Below are positions 10,650 to 20,340 of a DNA stretch of 64,000 nucleotides, in pieces (the stretch's first letter is position 1; each line of letters begins with the position of its first letter). The stretch spans positions 5,532,283 to 5,596,282 of the forward strand of contig NW_006921536.1 in NCBI RefSeq assembly GCF_000340215.1. Reading direction: 5' to 3'. The position numbers and the translations under genes are program-made. The notes under the pieces are model-generated. The model was not told the DNA's origin, did no database searches, and saw only the letters and a list, made by a program, of their open reading frames with translations. Origin of the DNA: Pseudocercospora fijiensis CIRAD86 (taxonomy: Eukaryota; Ascomycota; Dothideomycetes; Mycosphaerellales; Mycosphaerellaceae).

Positions 10650-12125
10650 ATGGCCAACAGTGCAGTCCACGGCGGCGCTCCAGCTGGCCCAGCTATGCCC
10701 CCATGGCATGACCAGATCATTGTCGCCAGTTGTATGCCAGCGGCACTCGGCAAGCTGTCGTCAACGCGCGACACACTGAGCGAGCTCGCGTCACGGAACG
10801 TCAACTTGACCGATGCTCAGATCCTTACTGGTCATATTCATCCAGACGACATCTGCGGTGCGCTTGCCGACGATCTTGGAAAGCGTTTCTCCAACGCCAT
10901 CCTCGCCACTGGTCTTCGAATTCTGGACTATGTTTGGAAGAGCTCCTACAACGCGAGCAACTTCATCGTCGCACGAGTCAATGCACCGCGGAAATTGCTG
11001 AAGCTCCCTGCGTCAACTCGACCAAAGGCCGAGCCTGCGAGCAGAACTCCACCAACCGTGACCTACGTGCTGATGGATCAAGGCCAGCATGCTGGGCAGT
11101 GGGTGAGGATTGATGTCAACCAAAACAATCTACAGACATCCGTTATGACGCCCACTGAGGTACAGGACTTGGACCTCAACGGTCGCTTGACTATCCTTCG
11201 ACAGACTGCAGGTACACAGCCTGCGCTGCCCGCTCGCTCTACTCTACAGCAGGTCGCTCAATCGAGTGCTGCTGCTGCCCTACCGACCTCGTCGTCTGCA
11301 CTCAGCGCTGCGGCAAGCAACAACTCTTCTTCCTCGAACATCAACGGCATGACTCCAAGCACCAGCACACTAACAATAGCATCAGCACTCGTGCCACAGC
11401 ATGCCAATAGCCCATCCAATTCTACGCAGCACCACGTTGCCGATCAGGTCGTTGATTCATCGCTTCAATTCATGAACGCATCCAGCCTACCTGCGCTTCA
11501 ACAAGACTCATCCACTTCTGTCGATCGAAGTCTCCCCTACACGGCTCCAGGCTTTCACTCAGAGACCAACGGCGTGACATCAGGACCAGCCAATGCCAAT
11601 AGCAGTTCTTCAGCCGAGTCTACTGCCTCCGATCGCACGAGAGCAACTTCTCTATCGGCGTCACACTCACCCGCCCAGATTGAGTCTATCCCTCGAACTC
11701 GTCCCACTGTCGCTGCGGTCCAAGCGAGGAGGCGCCGAATTGGCGATACAGCGGATCAGGAAGCACCTGAAGCAAGCTCGCCAAAGCGAGTGAGAAAGAA
11801 CTCTGGTCACACTCTAGCGAACACAAGCGAGCAAGATCGTCCTTCTACCCTTTCCGCAACTCCAGCGTCGACGATGAGCGGTCGACCAGCCACTTATCCA
11901 ACTAATGTCACCATCGTTGAGGCGCACAACGCTTCGACCACTCCACCAGTTGCTCAAGAGCGTCAACGCCGAATCCGCCCGATGAAACGCCCCCGGACTC
12001 AGCAGGTACAAAGTTTCACTTATGCCCTCCCAACTGCAAACAACCGGTTCGGCGGTCCATACTTCATGGAGATCCTGCAATACACCCAGGCTGGTTGGGA
12101 GTTAGGCGACATTGTTCATATGTGA
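10650..12125 (+). CDS. Hypothetical Ser/Thr-rich, likely nuclear protein
   Basis: A 491-residue single-exon frame opening with ATG in the context CCACGATGGCC. Residues ~1-150 look folded (WHDQIIVASCMPAALGKLSS; IHPDDICGALADDLGKRFS), followed by a short beta-like block (TVTYVLMDQGQHAGQWVRID). Residues ~185-430 are low-complexity Ser/Ala/Thr/Asn, probably disordered. Basic clusters (QARRRRIGD, SPKRVRKNSG, RRIRPMKRPR) resemble nuclear localisation signals. The last ~40 residues (FGGPYFMEILQYTQAGWELG) again look structured. No known domain is recognised. A chromatin or transcription-related role is only a guess from composition. Confidence 0.75.
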   Translation: MANSAVHGGAPAGPAMPPWHDQIIVASCMPAALGKLSSTRDTLSELASRNVNLTDAQILTGHIHPDDICGALADDLGKRFSNAILATGLRILDYVWKSSYNASNFIVARVNAPRKLLKLPASTRPKAEPASRTPPTVTYVLMDQGQHAGQWVRIDVNQNNLQTSVMTPTEVQDLDLNGRLTILRQTAGTQPALPARSTLQQVAQSSAAAALPTSSSALSAAASNNSSSSNINGMTPSTSTLTIASALVPQHANSPSNSTQHHVADQVVDSSLQFMNASSLPALQQDSSTSVDRSLPYTAPGFHSETNGVTSGPANANSSSSAESTASDRTRATSLSASHSPAQIESIPRTRPTVAAVQARRRRIGDTADQEAPEASSPKRVRKNSGHTLANTSEQDRPSTLSATPASTMSGRPATYPTNVTIVEAHNASTTPPVAQERQRRIRPMKRPRTQQVQSFTYALPTANNRFGGPYFMEILQYTQAGWELGDIVHM

Positions 12126-13725
12126 CTTTCGACATCTTTGCACATTACTATAAGTGAGCGGGTGAGCGATTGAGCACTTGCCGCCCAGAATGACGACGAA
12201 AACGATAGGTCCTTTGGAGTGTATTTGGCAAGCATTGGCGAAAGAGCGGCATTCACATCGCTTAGTTACGACATTGTTATTACACTGTTGGAAACTATGC
12301 AACCAGAAGAGGAATCTTGGGCATTGACGGGAAGGGAGCGCGGCGTTGGAAGGGATCGATTTTCTCACTGCGGGCATGATGGCAGGACTTCTTGTCTTTC
12401 TCAATTACAAAAGTGTAGTTTATTAACGATTGTGTGGCATACATACTTTATGGCATCGGCTCCGATCAAAGCGAAGTACTCTACGGCGTCTTTCTTTATG
12501 CCTCTAGGGTTTTAGGCTCTTGCTTCAAGCAGCGTCTTTGTTTGCTGTTTGGGTTCTTGAGACATCTCCTTCAATGGCAAGCTTCTAGATGTCAGCCTTA
12601 TGTTTGCCCTGATTTCATCTGCTAATACTTTCCCTGTAAGCTATAGGCTTACTACACGCAGAGCTGATCTACCTTACCACTACCTATGCTGTGCAAAATA
12701 CCAGATCTCAAGTCCTGACCTTGATATACATCCACCAACAAATACAATTGATTGTTCACTGGACTGGCAATCCAACTGCACTTTCAAATGCGAACCTATC
12801 TACTCTGATCAAGCACGCTATGGTACCGCGTTTGATAGGATACAGCAAGTGCCTGAATCCTCGCTAGCTTCCTAGCGACACAGTCCACACAGACGCTGTG
12901 ACCTCAAGGCTCGCGGGAAGGTGTTGTATTAGCATCGACGGGAGTTTCCTAATATTACTATTAAAGGGTAGAAGAAAAGGGAATTTAGGGCTGCGGAAGA
13001 TAACTAAGATTTTCGGATAACAGTTGGGAGAAGCGCGGGCGAGGGCCTTAGATGGAGCGGATTCATGTCTCAAAAAAAAAACTGTTTCATAGCATCTCAA
13101 TGTCTTGCTCGGCGCCTTTGTTCACTGCATAGGTTGTTTTTCAGATATCTCACCCGCCTGGTAAGATTGTAGAGCTCTCGCGCTATATCTTGCTTTGAAT
13201 TATCGTTCAACGCTCTTGTGCTGAGTCTTGGACCTGCCTTGTCTCCATTCCTCGCAAAATCATCTTCTCTATACGCAACCCGAATCTCTTCGCCTGAACA
13301 TGGCGTACATCGAATTGACGAATACAATCAATGGTTCACTGGCCTGACTGTTAATATTTGGTCGAAATGTGAATTGACTTCATGCAACGCTGCTAGGCAG
13401 CTAGAGCGTCGACGATGCATTCTGCAGCTTCAATGTTATTGTTTCAAAGGCCACAGTTTGGTGGAGGCATTGTGGTTTCTTTGGTTGCAATTTCGTTTTC
13501 CATAGACCGCTAGGGGATTTCATCGTTCTTTCTACCTGGTGTAGTCCTCAAAATTGATGTTCCCTTCGTGCAAGCTCTCGAATTTCTCAAGCCCTCATAC
13601 TTTGTCATGTTCTTGCCAAATTCTCTGCACCCAATTCCGTGCTACACATTTGCCGTCCGCGCACCTTTCCTCCGCGAGAAAATTCATGCCAGACTCTTTC
13701 AGTCATCACGAAAATTTTCGTACTA
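12126..13725. other. Intergenic DNA without a recognisable gene
   Basis: Small open frames on both strands (for example 12,219-12,515, 13,218-13,505, 13,554-13,883) overlap each other and lack domain features. Composition is normal, not RIPped. A run of nine or ten A residues lies near 13,072. A possible transposon relic is listed separately. Confidence 0.5.
12935..13000. repeat. Possible relic of the MULE family found at 29.8-33.2 kb
   Basis: A stretch around 12,955-13,005 (actattaaagggtagaag..., then gggaatttagggctgcgg) resembles 32,950-33,005 just outside the MULE transposase start (actataaaagggggaag..., then gcgaattttaggtctacgg), roughly three bases in four over about 50 bp by eye. No terminal repeat or target duplication was found, so it may be a fragment or coincidence. 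Confidence 0.3.
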
Positions 13726-14522
13726 TCAGCTGCCCGACAGTCTTCTTATCCATGACAGCGGACGGGACCGCTTCCTCTGACGATTTCCAGCCCCCGTCTC
13801 TACATGTGTTTCATTACCCAACACCGTCGTTGAAAATCCTCTCCCAGGAAAACTTCCATCGGCATCAACCACAACAGATGTAGCCACTGCAATGGCATGC
13901 GAGTCGAGAGTTGGCACGGGGTTTGGAAGGATCCCGAGCCGGTCGGGATCGAGATCGACAGCAGATGTGGAATGTTTCTTGACGTCTGCATGATTCCAAG
14001 ATTCTGTCCATAAAGCAGTGGAAAGCTCGATGGGTGATACTGCATCTGTCGCTGTGTCTTCTGGAAGTGCATGGTTGTCGACATCGTCGAAATCGTTTAA
14101 TGCCAGCCAATCTTCTCCGGCCTGACCATCCCATATCTCGCCAGTGTTCGTTGGTCGTTTTCCTTCTGCGACTTTTGCAAGGGCGACTGAGTTTCTTCGG
14201 CGCAGTGTTGGTCTCGTTTCGTTGATGGGCTGCATGTTTTGTGTACCATCCGAGATCAATGTAATGAGAGTGATTCGTGCCTCCTCATGTCCCTAAAAAG
14301 ACTTGCACATGCTTATCATGTTCGGTGTTCTCGCCGGAATACGAGCTTGAGCTTGCCGCGTTCTCTCGAGAATATTACCGCTTTCGGAAGGAGGACAAAG
14401 AGTGTCCACCACTCAGACCGGATTGCTCCCGATTGACGGAATTTGCCTTGTGACAAAGGAAGAGATGGGACGTGGACTTTGTGATCTTGCTGGTCTCCAA
14501 TTAACCTGTTCGCTTTTATTGC
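13726..14522 (-). CDS. Hypothetical spliced gene, 5' exon unresolved
   Basis: The model on the minus strand is an exon at 14,343-14,522, a 50-nt intron at 14,293-14,342 (donor GTATTC, acceptor TTTTTAG, phase 0), and an exon at 13,726-14,292. The joined frame runs smoothly across the junction (GKLKL then GHEEARITLITL) and encodes about 248 codons. The first exon frame begins after an AG at 14,524-14,523 and has no Met, so at least one upstream exon is missing. A nearby ATG frame (MTKALSQSIERGRDQF, minus strand, just above 14,525) is in a different phase. The protein has a hydrophobic patch (WWTLFVLLPKAVIF), an acidic middle and a basic C-terminus (NRQRKRSRPLSWIRRLSGS). Family not recognised. 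It faces the degenerate gene at 14.6-15.6 kb. Confidence 0.55.
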
Positions 14523-14622
14523 CTATCGATTGAAGCAAATTGATCTCGGCCTCGTTCAATGCTTTGGCTGAGAGCTTTCGTCATGCTGAATGCTCGGGCC
14601 GACCTTGAACTTCTCTATCAAC

Positions 14623-15614
14623 CATGAACAAGCGTTCAAGCAGTAGCCGAGCGGGTACGTCTGGATGTACTTACATCAATGACTCAGTGTACCGATTTTT
14701 TCGATTTTGCAGCCTCCGAAGCGTTAGTGAAGCAACGCCAACACTTTGGACCTTCACTAGCAGTGTTGGCGGCATCCAAAGTGTGATATGGCCGGCTCCA
14801 TTCACTTGAGATCAAGCGCGCCTCCTTCGTGTCGAACTGCGTCGATGCCTCACAGCGAAGGCATCCTCAATTGCTGCGTCGTTATCAACCTTACATCAGC
14901 AGACATGAATTTTGACCTGAGAAGGTCCACGATCTGCGTTGTGATCTCAGCTCATTTCCTTCCACTGCCTTTGGCTTGCGTTCTTGCTTGAGTACCAGAA
15001 GCGCGCTCCACAGTCGTCTCCTTGCCTGCACGATGTGTCTCCCTGTGGTCTGCTCACCTCTGGACGGCGGAGAGGATGACTTGACTTCTACGGAGAAGCT
15101 CAAGACTCCTTCCTATCCATCAGAACAGAGATCCAACAAGCCAAAGAATGCCCAATCAAAGCACTACTCAAGCTCGACTACCCTCGTCCTCCCAAGAAAC
15201 CGAGAACCGAAAAGCACGCCACTCCAGACTCCGACGACTTCAACATCACCTGGCATCTCGACACTCTAAGCAAACCTTCTCCACTGACCCTACAAGAACG
15301 TGCACGCTTCGACACCCAGATGATGCCACCGCCCTTCAGCAACAGCGAAATGCAAGCGAAGAATCCAATCCTCAGCCTATTACCAGGCTTCGAACCCTCC
15401 GTCGCCATCATCATTTCTCGGGGTCGCTCACACGAAGAGCGTTCTTCGCAAGTACAATGCCGAGAAGGAAGGCTCCAGCGGAGAAGCGTCAGGCTTGAGA
15501 CGATCAGAGGGATCTGAAGTGTTCGCTCTGTTCTCTCTGATGATGATGAGCTTACTGGTGGAGAATGGCAAAGCGCTCCATGCTCAGGTCGAGCGAGACG
15601 ACCAAGCAAGGTGA
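14623..15614 (+). pseudogene. Degenerate or poorly resolved gene, protein-like in shifting frames
   Basis: The clearest protein-like frame is 15,080-15,415 (SIRTEIQQAKECPIKALLKL; DSDDFNITWHLDTLSKPSPL). It then appears to continue in another frame from about 15,417 to 15,614 (AHTKSVLRKYNAEKEGSSG; VFALFSLMMMSLLVENGKAL), so a one-base shift or an unseen intron lies near 15,415. A TGA closes the frame upstream at about 15,078. Farther 5', a small exon (ATG at 14,623) and a good intron (donor GTACGT near 14,656, acceptor TTTTGCAG near 14,712) can be read, but that frame stops at 14,788. No family recognised. Broken gene is my preferred reading; a multi-intron gene is possible. Confidence 0.45.
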
Positions 15615-16047
15615 AGGATGCAATCCAGAGATCACTCTATGCGTCTTCGGGTCGCTCCACTATCGCCTCATAATCGGAGGTTATTCATGTCAGATGCGGC
15701 GGGCAGTGCCTTTGTGGTCTTTGTCGAAGGATCGATTTCGTAGAAGATGTTTTTGGTGAGAGGTGTACGCTCAATTGATTATTGCTCGGAGGGCTTCGCG
15801 ATGCTGAAACCTCCTTCAGACTAGAGATCGGATGTCCGGATTCCCCTTACATGATGAGCGATCAAGGTAGCGTACGTGGACCGATTGGACTACTGGCCGT
15901 CATCTCACTTCGCCTCCATTTTTATCATTCCGATAGAATTTTAAAACTGGTAGTGAAGAGACTTCATGCACAGGGCTTGGTTCTATTGATACATCAGAGC
16001 ACTAGTGTGTAGGTACAATGATTGCAAGCCTCTTATCTCCTGCCAGA
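15615..16047. other. Intergenic DNA
   Basis: I see nothing beyond short chance frames (15,782-16,012). It separates the convergent units at 15.6 kb (plus) and 16.0 kb (minus). Confidence 0.5.
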
Positions 16048-17666
16048 CTAGCCCTCTCTCCGATCTCCTTCCAGACCGTTCAGAATCGGCTCTGCGGAGG
16101 TAGGATCGTTGCCCAGCACCAGCTCTAACTCCATTTCGTCCACTGTGTTCGGTCGCTGGAGAGAGACATCTGATACCGGCGCTGAAGTGTCTTCTTCGAC
16201 ATCCTGATCGGCCTCAACCTCACTCGCCTTCCGCTTCTTCCCTGCAACTTGTCCAGACCGATCATTTTGCTGCCGTGGTTGATTGGGAGGCGGCTGTGAA
16301 ATCACCCGAGGACCGGCTGCTACTTGTTTCCTCGTCAATTCCTCGCAAGCCCGATCCAAGTCCTGCAAGCGCTCAGCTTCATGTGCCTCGCGTCGCGCAC
16401 CAAGAAGTCGATCCTTGCTTGACGTAGGGTAGGCTATCCAGTTGACAACACTCTGTCCATTGTAGCTGATGGGCTGAAAGAGGGTCGATCAGACCGGGAA
16501 TGCTTCCGCGACCAGAATTCTGCTGCCGCTGAAGCAGAGAAGGGGTCTTGACCGGAAAGCCGTACTTGAGGCTGGCCGCTTTTCTGCAGGCCGAGATCTG
16601 CGATGCATGGCCGAGAGAGAGAGAGAGATTCGGATCGTCAAGCAGCGCCATGCTTTGCTCAAGATCGATACCAGCAATTGCAAAGGCCGAAAAATAGGGC
16701 TGCATCTTCTCCCGCGGCGAGATGTGCTGGGAGTGATGGAATATCAAGCTGCATCTTTGGTTTTCGACGTCGGGGGTTGGTGCCTTCATTCTCTTCTACG
16801 ATTACCCAGATTGTTTCGCCATCGGCATTGAGACGTGGATACTGCTTCTTGATGCAATCAAAGAAGAGAGCATCGGGAGATGTTTTGAGTACGTAGAGAA
16901 TGTCGGGGAGCTTTTCTTCGTACCCGTCGTTCGTGTACTGCCGTGGTGGTCGCCAATCGTGCTTTGGTAGAGGAGCCCGCCTTCTGTGCATGGGTTGTCC
17001 CAGATATCTGATGCTTGCGACGGGTTTTGCGTGCTGGAATGTGACTCGATCGCTGTGGTGAGAATGAGCAGTCCAACATGGCAAACCATCGTCTTCCCCG
17101 GACCGAATCTTGCAGATATGCTCCGTTGATGCGGCGACTTGCATGGTATTCACCGGCGCCATGGATGAGAGCACGGGATGAACCGTGACCACGAACTTTT
17201 GCCGCCCAGTGGTCTCTAACCACACGACTTCAAGCCCCGAATGCGACTCGCGCTGTTGATGGAGCAATTGTAGCTTGGCTCCCTTGCTCAGATTCAAAGG
17301 TCGACAACCGTGTCGGACCCCAAGAAAGTTTTGACGAACAACCAAGACAGTGCGAGAAATGCTTTGACCGAGTGTCAAGTCCAGGACATCATCATTGGGG
17401 TCTTCTGGGGCGCAGTCGGCGCGAATCTTGAGTTGCGAGATGCCTGCAAGAACGTCTGGCAGAACTGGGAAGAATTGCTTGCCATTATGAGTGACAAGCC
17501 GAATGTCATGCAAATGGGGCGACGTCCCGACTTTGATCGTAGACCGCTTCTCTAGGGCGCCCTTTTCATAAGTCGTGTCGTATGGTGTCACGGAGCGTGT
17601 CAGGATTCGAACTTCTTCAAGAGCGAAGTCAGGGCACTACGCTGTCTCACACATTCGACCCAGCAT
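16048..17666 (-). pseudogene. Hypothetical spliced gene with an in-frame TAG near its start
   Basis: The minus-strand model has exons 16,806-17,666, 16,553-16,699 and 16,048-16,473. Intron 1 (16,700-16,805) has donor GTAATC and acceptor GATGCAG. Intron 2 (16,474-16,552) has donor GTCAAG and acceptor CTCTTTCAG. All junctions are phase 0 and bring three frames together (for example KYGFP then PISYNGQSVVNW). The only in-frame ATG (17,666) is followed at codon 10 by TAG (17,637-17,639); reading through gives CPDFALEEVRILTRS. Either a CAG-to-TAG nonsense change killed the gene, or the TAG is a splice acceptor and a 5' exon is not visible. The product (~477 codons) has no recognised domain; the tail is hydrophilic with an NLS-like GKKRKASE. 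The ATG lies only 16 bp below the stop of the receptor gene upstream, which favours a damaged or misplaced start. Confidence 0.55.
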
Positions 17667-17682
17667 CCTGACAGAGTAAGCT

Positions 17683-19497
17683 CTAAGATTGTCCGTCGTC
17701 ACGCAGTCTTAACCAATCAAACGAAGCTTGCTCCCTGACAGGTTCAATCGCAGCATTCCGAGCATCAAGCGACAGCGCAAAAGAAGGAGATCTGCCTCTC
17801 GACGTCGAAGGCGTCAAACTCGGCTGACTCTTGGCGTCGCCACTGACCAAGGTGCTGCTCGTGAAGTCCGCTGGCTTGGGCGTCGGAGTGCGCTGCGTCG
17901 ATAAAGGCGTAAGCTGAGAAGATCGTGAGTTGCGAACAGAGCCACGATCCGACTTCCGTTTCCACGGTCGCCAAAACGTACGACGTTTGCGGTCGGCAGG
18001 AAGGTCGTCGTCCAGTGGAGCTGTGGCGTTCAAGACCGTGTCGAGAGGCGGAGTAGCATTGAACTGGGCGTCGTCGCCGCCTCTTTTGCTGCCCAGGTTC
18101 CAGCCTGCGATCTGCTGGAGTTGAGTGGCATCAATGCTGGCCTTGCTCCACCGAACAGCCGTGCGTTTCTGCGTCGCCGTCGCCAACTCCTCAAGCCGGA
18201 TTTGCTTTTGATATGCGACGAGATTTTCAATGTCATCGGTCTGACTGGCGCCGGTGGTTCGGAACGAGCTCTTGGGTTCGTACAGGCCGGGTTGGATCGA
18301 CTCAACGCCACCCCTTGTCGTCTCACCGACTGCTTCTGGCCATAGTCTCCGGATGAAGTTCCGGATGCCCGGCATGCAGGCGCAGACGACCATGCCCGCC
18401 AGTTCTATCGTGCTCCAGCGGGCCATCCATCGGTAGTCCCAAGTCGGGTTCATCGTGTCGCCAAATTTGACCAGGCTGTGCAGGCGCAGGATGCTGATGG
18501 CGGTGATGAAGAGCCCACACGTGAACATGAATATCACCAGGATTTTCTTCCTCGTGTTGAGCTCCATTTTCCAGACCAGTGGGACCGGCATTCCCAGAAC
18601 TATCATGTCGAGCAAGATGTTGAAGCCGGCAGAGGTCCAGACCAGTCCCTGAAGCCGTCGTTTGGTCTTCGCAATGCAATGTCCTTTTCTCGCATGGTCC
18701 CACTCCTTCCACCAATACGAGACGGGCGTGCATTGGAAGATGGTCGGGATGGTGAACCCGAGCATGTATAACAGGTTCAGCAGGATGACCACGAAGACCA
18801 GCTTTCGGAAGCGTGGCGACGCGAAGAAGCGGAGGTATGAAAGGCAGATGGAGATTTTCACCGTCGACAGTCCGATGATGTAGAACAGCTCGCCGTAGAA
18901 GAACATCTTGGCGAAGCGGTCGACTTGATGGGGTAGCAGAGTCCAGATGTCTTGTCCCAGCCCGGGGGAAGAGATCGGGCGAGCGAGTGAAGCCTCGCCC
19001 AACGACATCAAAAGCGCGGCGGTGATGACCACATCGTCCCACCATAGCTGAGTGAAGATCTTCGCCCGCCCATTCCACGGCCATTGAACGTGGATCTTGG
19101 AGGCGATTCGAAGCAAATATGCGACGGCTTCGGTGGTCTGGTAGGTCGTGGCAGAAATCTGAATCGTCCTCCTGGTGTCTCGTATGGGTCGACCGCACAT
19201 GGTCTGGGTGTGGTTCTTCGTGACCAACGCCTGTCGGATCGTACAGTTGGCAAGGACACAGTCGGTGGACTGCTTGTTGACATGGTGGCTGTCACAACTG
19301 CATTGGATGTCGGTCAACGAACAGCCTGCTGCAGAGCCCGCGGAAAGAATGCAGTTCTGTGCGCATGTTGGGATCTGCGCGAAAAGTGCCAGTGCTGGTT
19401 TGAGAGCGAGTGCTTTGTGCTGGCTGCGTGGCTCAAGGGAGCTGACAGCGGACAGCATGTGCGTCGCCAATGTCACGAACAGCCAGATTGAAGGCAT
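17683..19497 (-). CDS. CFEM-domain PTH11-type G-protein-coupled receptor
   Basis: A 604-residue intact single-exon frame. Residues 1-20 form a signal peptide (MPSIWLFVTLATHMLSAVSS). Residues 45-101 form a CFEM domain with eight cysteines (45, 49, 59, 66, 68, 80, 85, 101) and the conserved Asp (63) before the C-x-C pair. It is followed by the seven-helix fungal 'rhodopsin' domain of the PTH11 class, with helices such as FRKLVFVVILLNLLYMLGF and KKILVIFMFTCGLFITAIS, the extracellular QCTPVSYWW segment and IELAGMVVCACMPGIRNFIR near residue 385. The last ~210 residues are a Ser/Thr/Arg-rich cytoplasmic tail. Members act at the plasma membrane in sensing surface or host cues (established for PTH11 of Magnaporthe). 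The ligand is unknown. It is the last intact gene before the large transposon block. Confidence 0.93.
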   Translation of the reverse strand: MPSIWLFVTLATHMLSAVSSLEPRSQHKALALKPALALFAQIPTCAQNCILSAGSAAGCSLTDIQCSCDSHHVNKQSTDCVLANCTIRQALVTKNHTQTMCGRPIRDTRRTIQISATTYQTTEAVAYLLRIASKIHVQWPWNGRAKIFTQLWWDDVVITAALLMSLGEASLARPISSPGLGQDIWTLLPHQVDRFAKMFFYGELFYIIGLSTVKISICLSYLRFFASPRFRKLVFVVILLNLLYMLGFTIPTIFQCTPVSYWWKEWDHARKGHCIAKTKRRLQGLVWTSAGFNILLDMIVLGMPVPLVWKMELNTRKKILVIFMFTCGLFITAISILRLHSLVKFGDTMNPTWDYRWMARWSTIELAGMVVCACMPGIRNFIRRLWPEAVGETTRGGVESIQPGLYEPKSSFRTTGASQTDDIENLVAYQKQIRLEELATATQKRTAVRWSKASIDATQLQQIAGWNLGSKRGGDDAQFNATPPLDTVLNATAPLDDDLPADRKRRTFWRPWKRKSDRGSVRNSRSSQLTPLSTQRTPTPKPADFTSSTLVSGDAKSQPSLTPSTSRGRSPSFALSLDARNAAIEPVREQASFDWLRLRDDGQS

Positions 19498-19950
19498 TCT
19501 GTCGTCGACGCCGTTGACGGGCGAATACCATGATCGCGTTCGCTTGCAAGAGTCTCGCAGACTGAAACTCCGACTAGCGGCAGTAGTCAGAACTACATGC
19601 TATGAATGAAGCTGGGCCTCAAGATCCCGGCCACTTCACATCGCGGATGAGTGATGTGATGAGATGCGAGAGCCTGGTCGTTTTCAGGCACGACTAAGAT
19701 GCTCGGAGCGGATGTGACAATCACAATCCCAGTCGGTCACGCCAGCTATTCTACGATTCGCTTGCAGGCTGTCGGACCGCGATGTGTCTGATCGTCCCGT
19801 GGAAGCTACAGCGGGGATTGATGTTGGGACCGAGCAGGTATGCGAGACGGTGTTCATGCTTTGATATGCAGTCTTCTGCTTCACGCCGCATCTAGAAGGT
19901 TTCCAGCCATGGCGCACGGTCAGCCTTGGCGCACGGTATTCAGCACTTCC
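19498..19950. promoter_or_regulatory. Upstream region of the receptor gene
   Basis: Un-RIPped DNA between the receptor start and the first transposon fragment. A minus-strand frame at 19,684-19,983 has no recognisable features. A short repeat (tggcgcacggt) occurs twice at about 19,909-19,937 and may mark the edge of the inserted element. Confidence 0.4.
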
Positions 19951-19959
19951 GCGGACTCT

Positions 19960-20131
19960 CTTTGCAAGTGAATAACTCCACAACTATAGACCCGATTGAG
20001 AAGGCGATTGATGATCTAAACAGCCAGGAGAGGCCTAATATTAATGCGACTGCTAGGACCTATAGAGTCAAGCGTTCAACGCTTTCTAAGCGCTGGAGGG
20101 GTGTCTAGGGTAGCAAACAGGCTTAGTACGA
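19960..20131 (+). pseudogene. Fot1/pogo-type transposase, N-terminal fragment
   Basis: The frame reads DPIEKAIDDLNSQERPNINA, then TARTYRVKRSTLSKRWRGV, the psq-type helix-turn-helix that binds the terminal repeats in Fot1/pogo transposases. It then meets two TAG codons where CAG is expected and breaks off at 20,131 where the Gypsy LTR starts. It resumes in the same frame at 27,259. This part is only lightly RIPped. The element's left terminal repeat was not identified. Confidence 0.85.
20127..20131 (+). repeat. Left target-site duplication of Gypsy-1 (TACGA)
   Basis: TACGA lies directly before the left LTR and again at 27,254-27,258 directly after the right LTR. Removing the element and one copy rejoins the transposase frame. 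Confidence 0.92.
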
Positions 20132-20320
20132 TGTGAGAAGGGTTATGTCAGCAGGTAGATAGGGTGGTAGTGGGTACAAGTAGTATTCGATAAGGATCTA
20201 GGAGGAGAGGGAGGAAGGCAGGAGAGTTGGCCTAACGCCAAGCGCCAAGCCCTGCCTGAGGCACTGAGACCCTAGCTTTACTCGAGCTAGTCATATGCCA
20301 ATCACGTGTAGCCTCTAACA
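20132..20320 (-). repeat. Gypsy-1 3' LTR, mostly un-RIPped
   Basis: 189 bp, beginning TGTGAGAAGG and ending CTCTAACA as read on the plus strand; it aligns base for base with 27,065-27,253. This copy retains most CA/TG dinucleotides. Confidence 0.94.
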
Positions 20321-20340
20321 CACGCTTCCCTTCCAAAGGC
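20321..20340 (-). other. Polypurine tract of Gypsy-1
   Basis: On the minus strand the sequence before the 3' LTR reads CCTTTGGAAGGGAAGCGTG, a purine-rich tract in the position expected to prime plus-strand synthesis. Confidence 0.55.

Noticed and set aside
16608..16630. GA/CT microsatellite
   Set aside because: Short and inside an intron/exon of the minus-strand gene, encoding Ser-Leu; not a separate feature.
19684..19983. 99-codon minus-strand frame upstream of the receptor
   Set aside because: No recognisable features and it overlaps the Fot1 fragment; probably chance.
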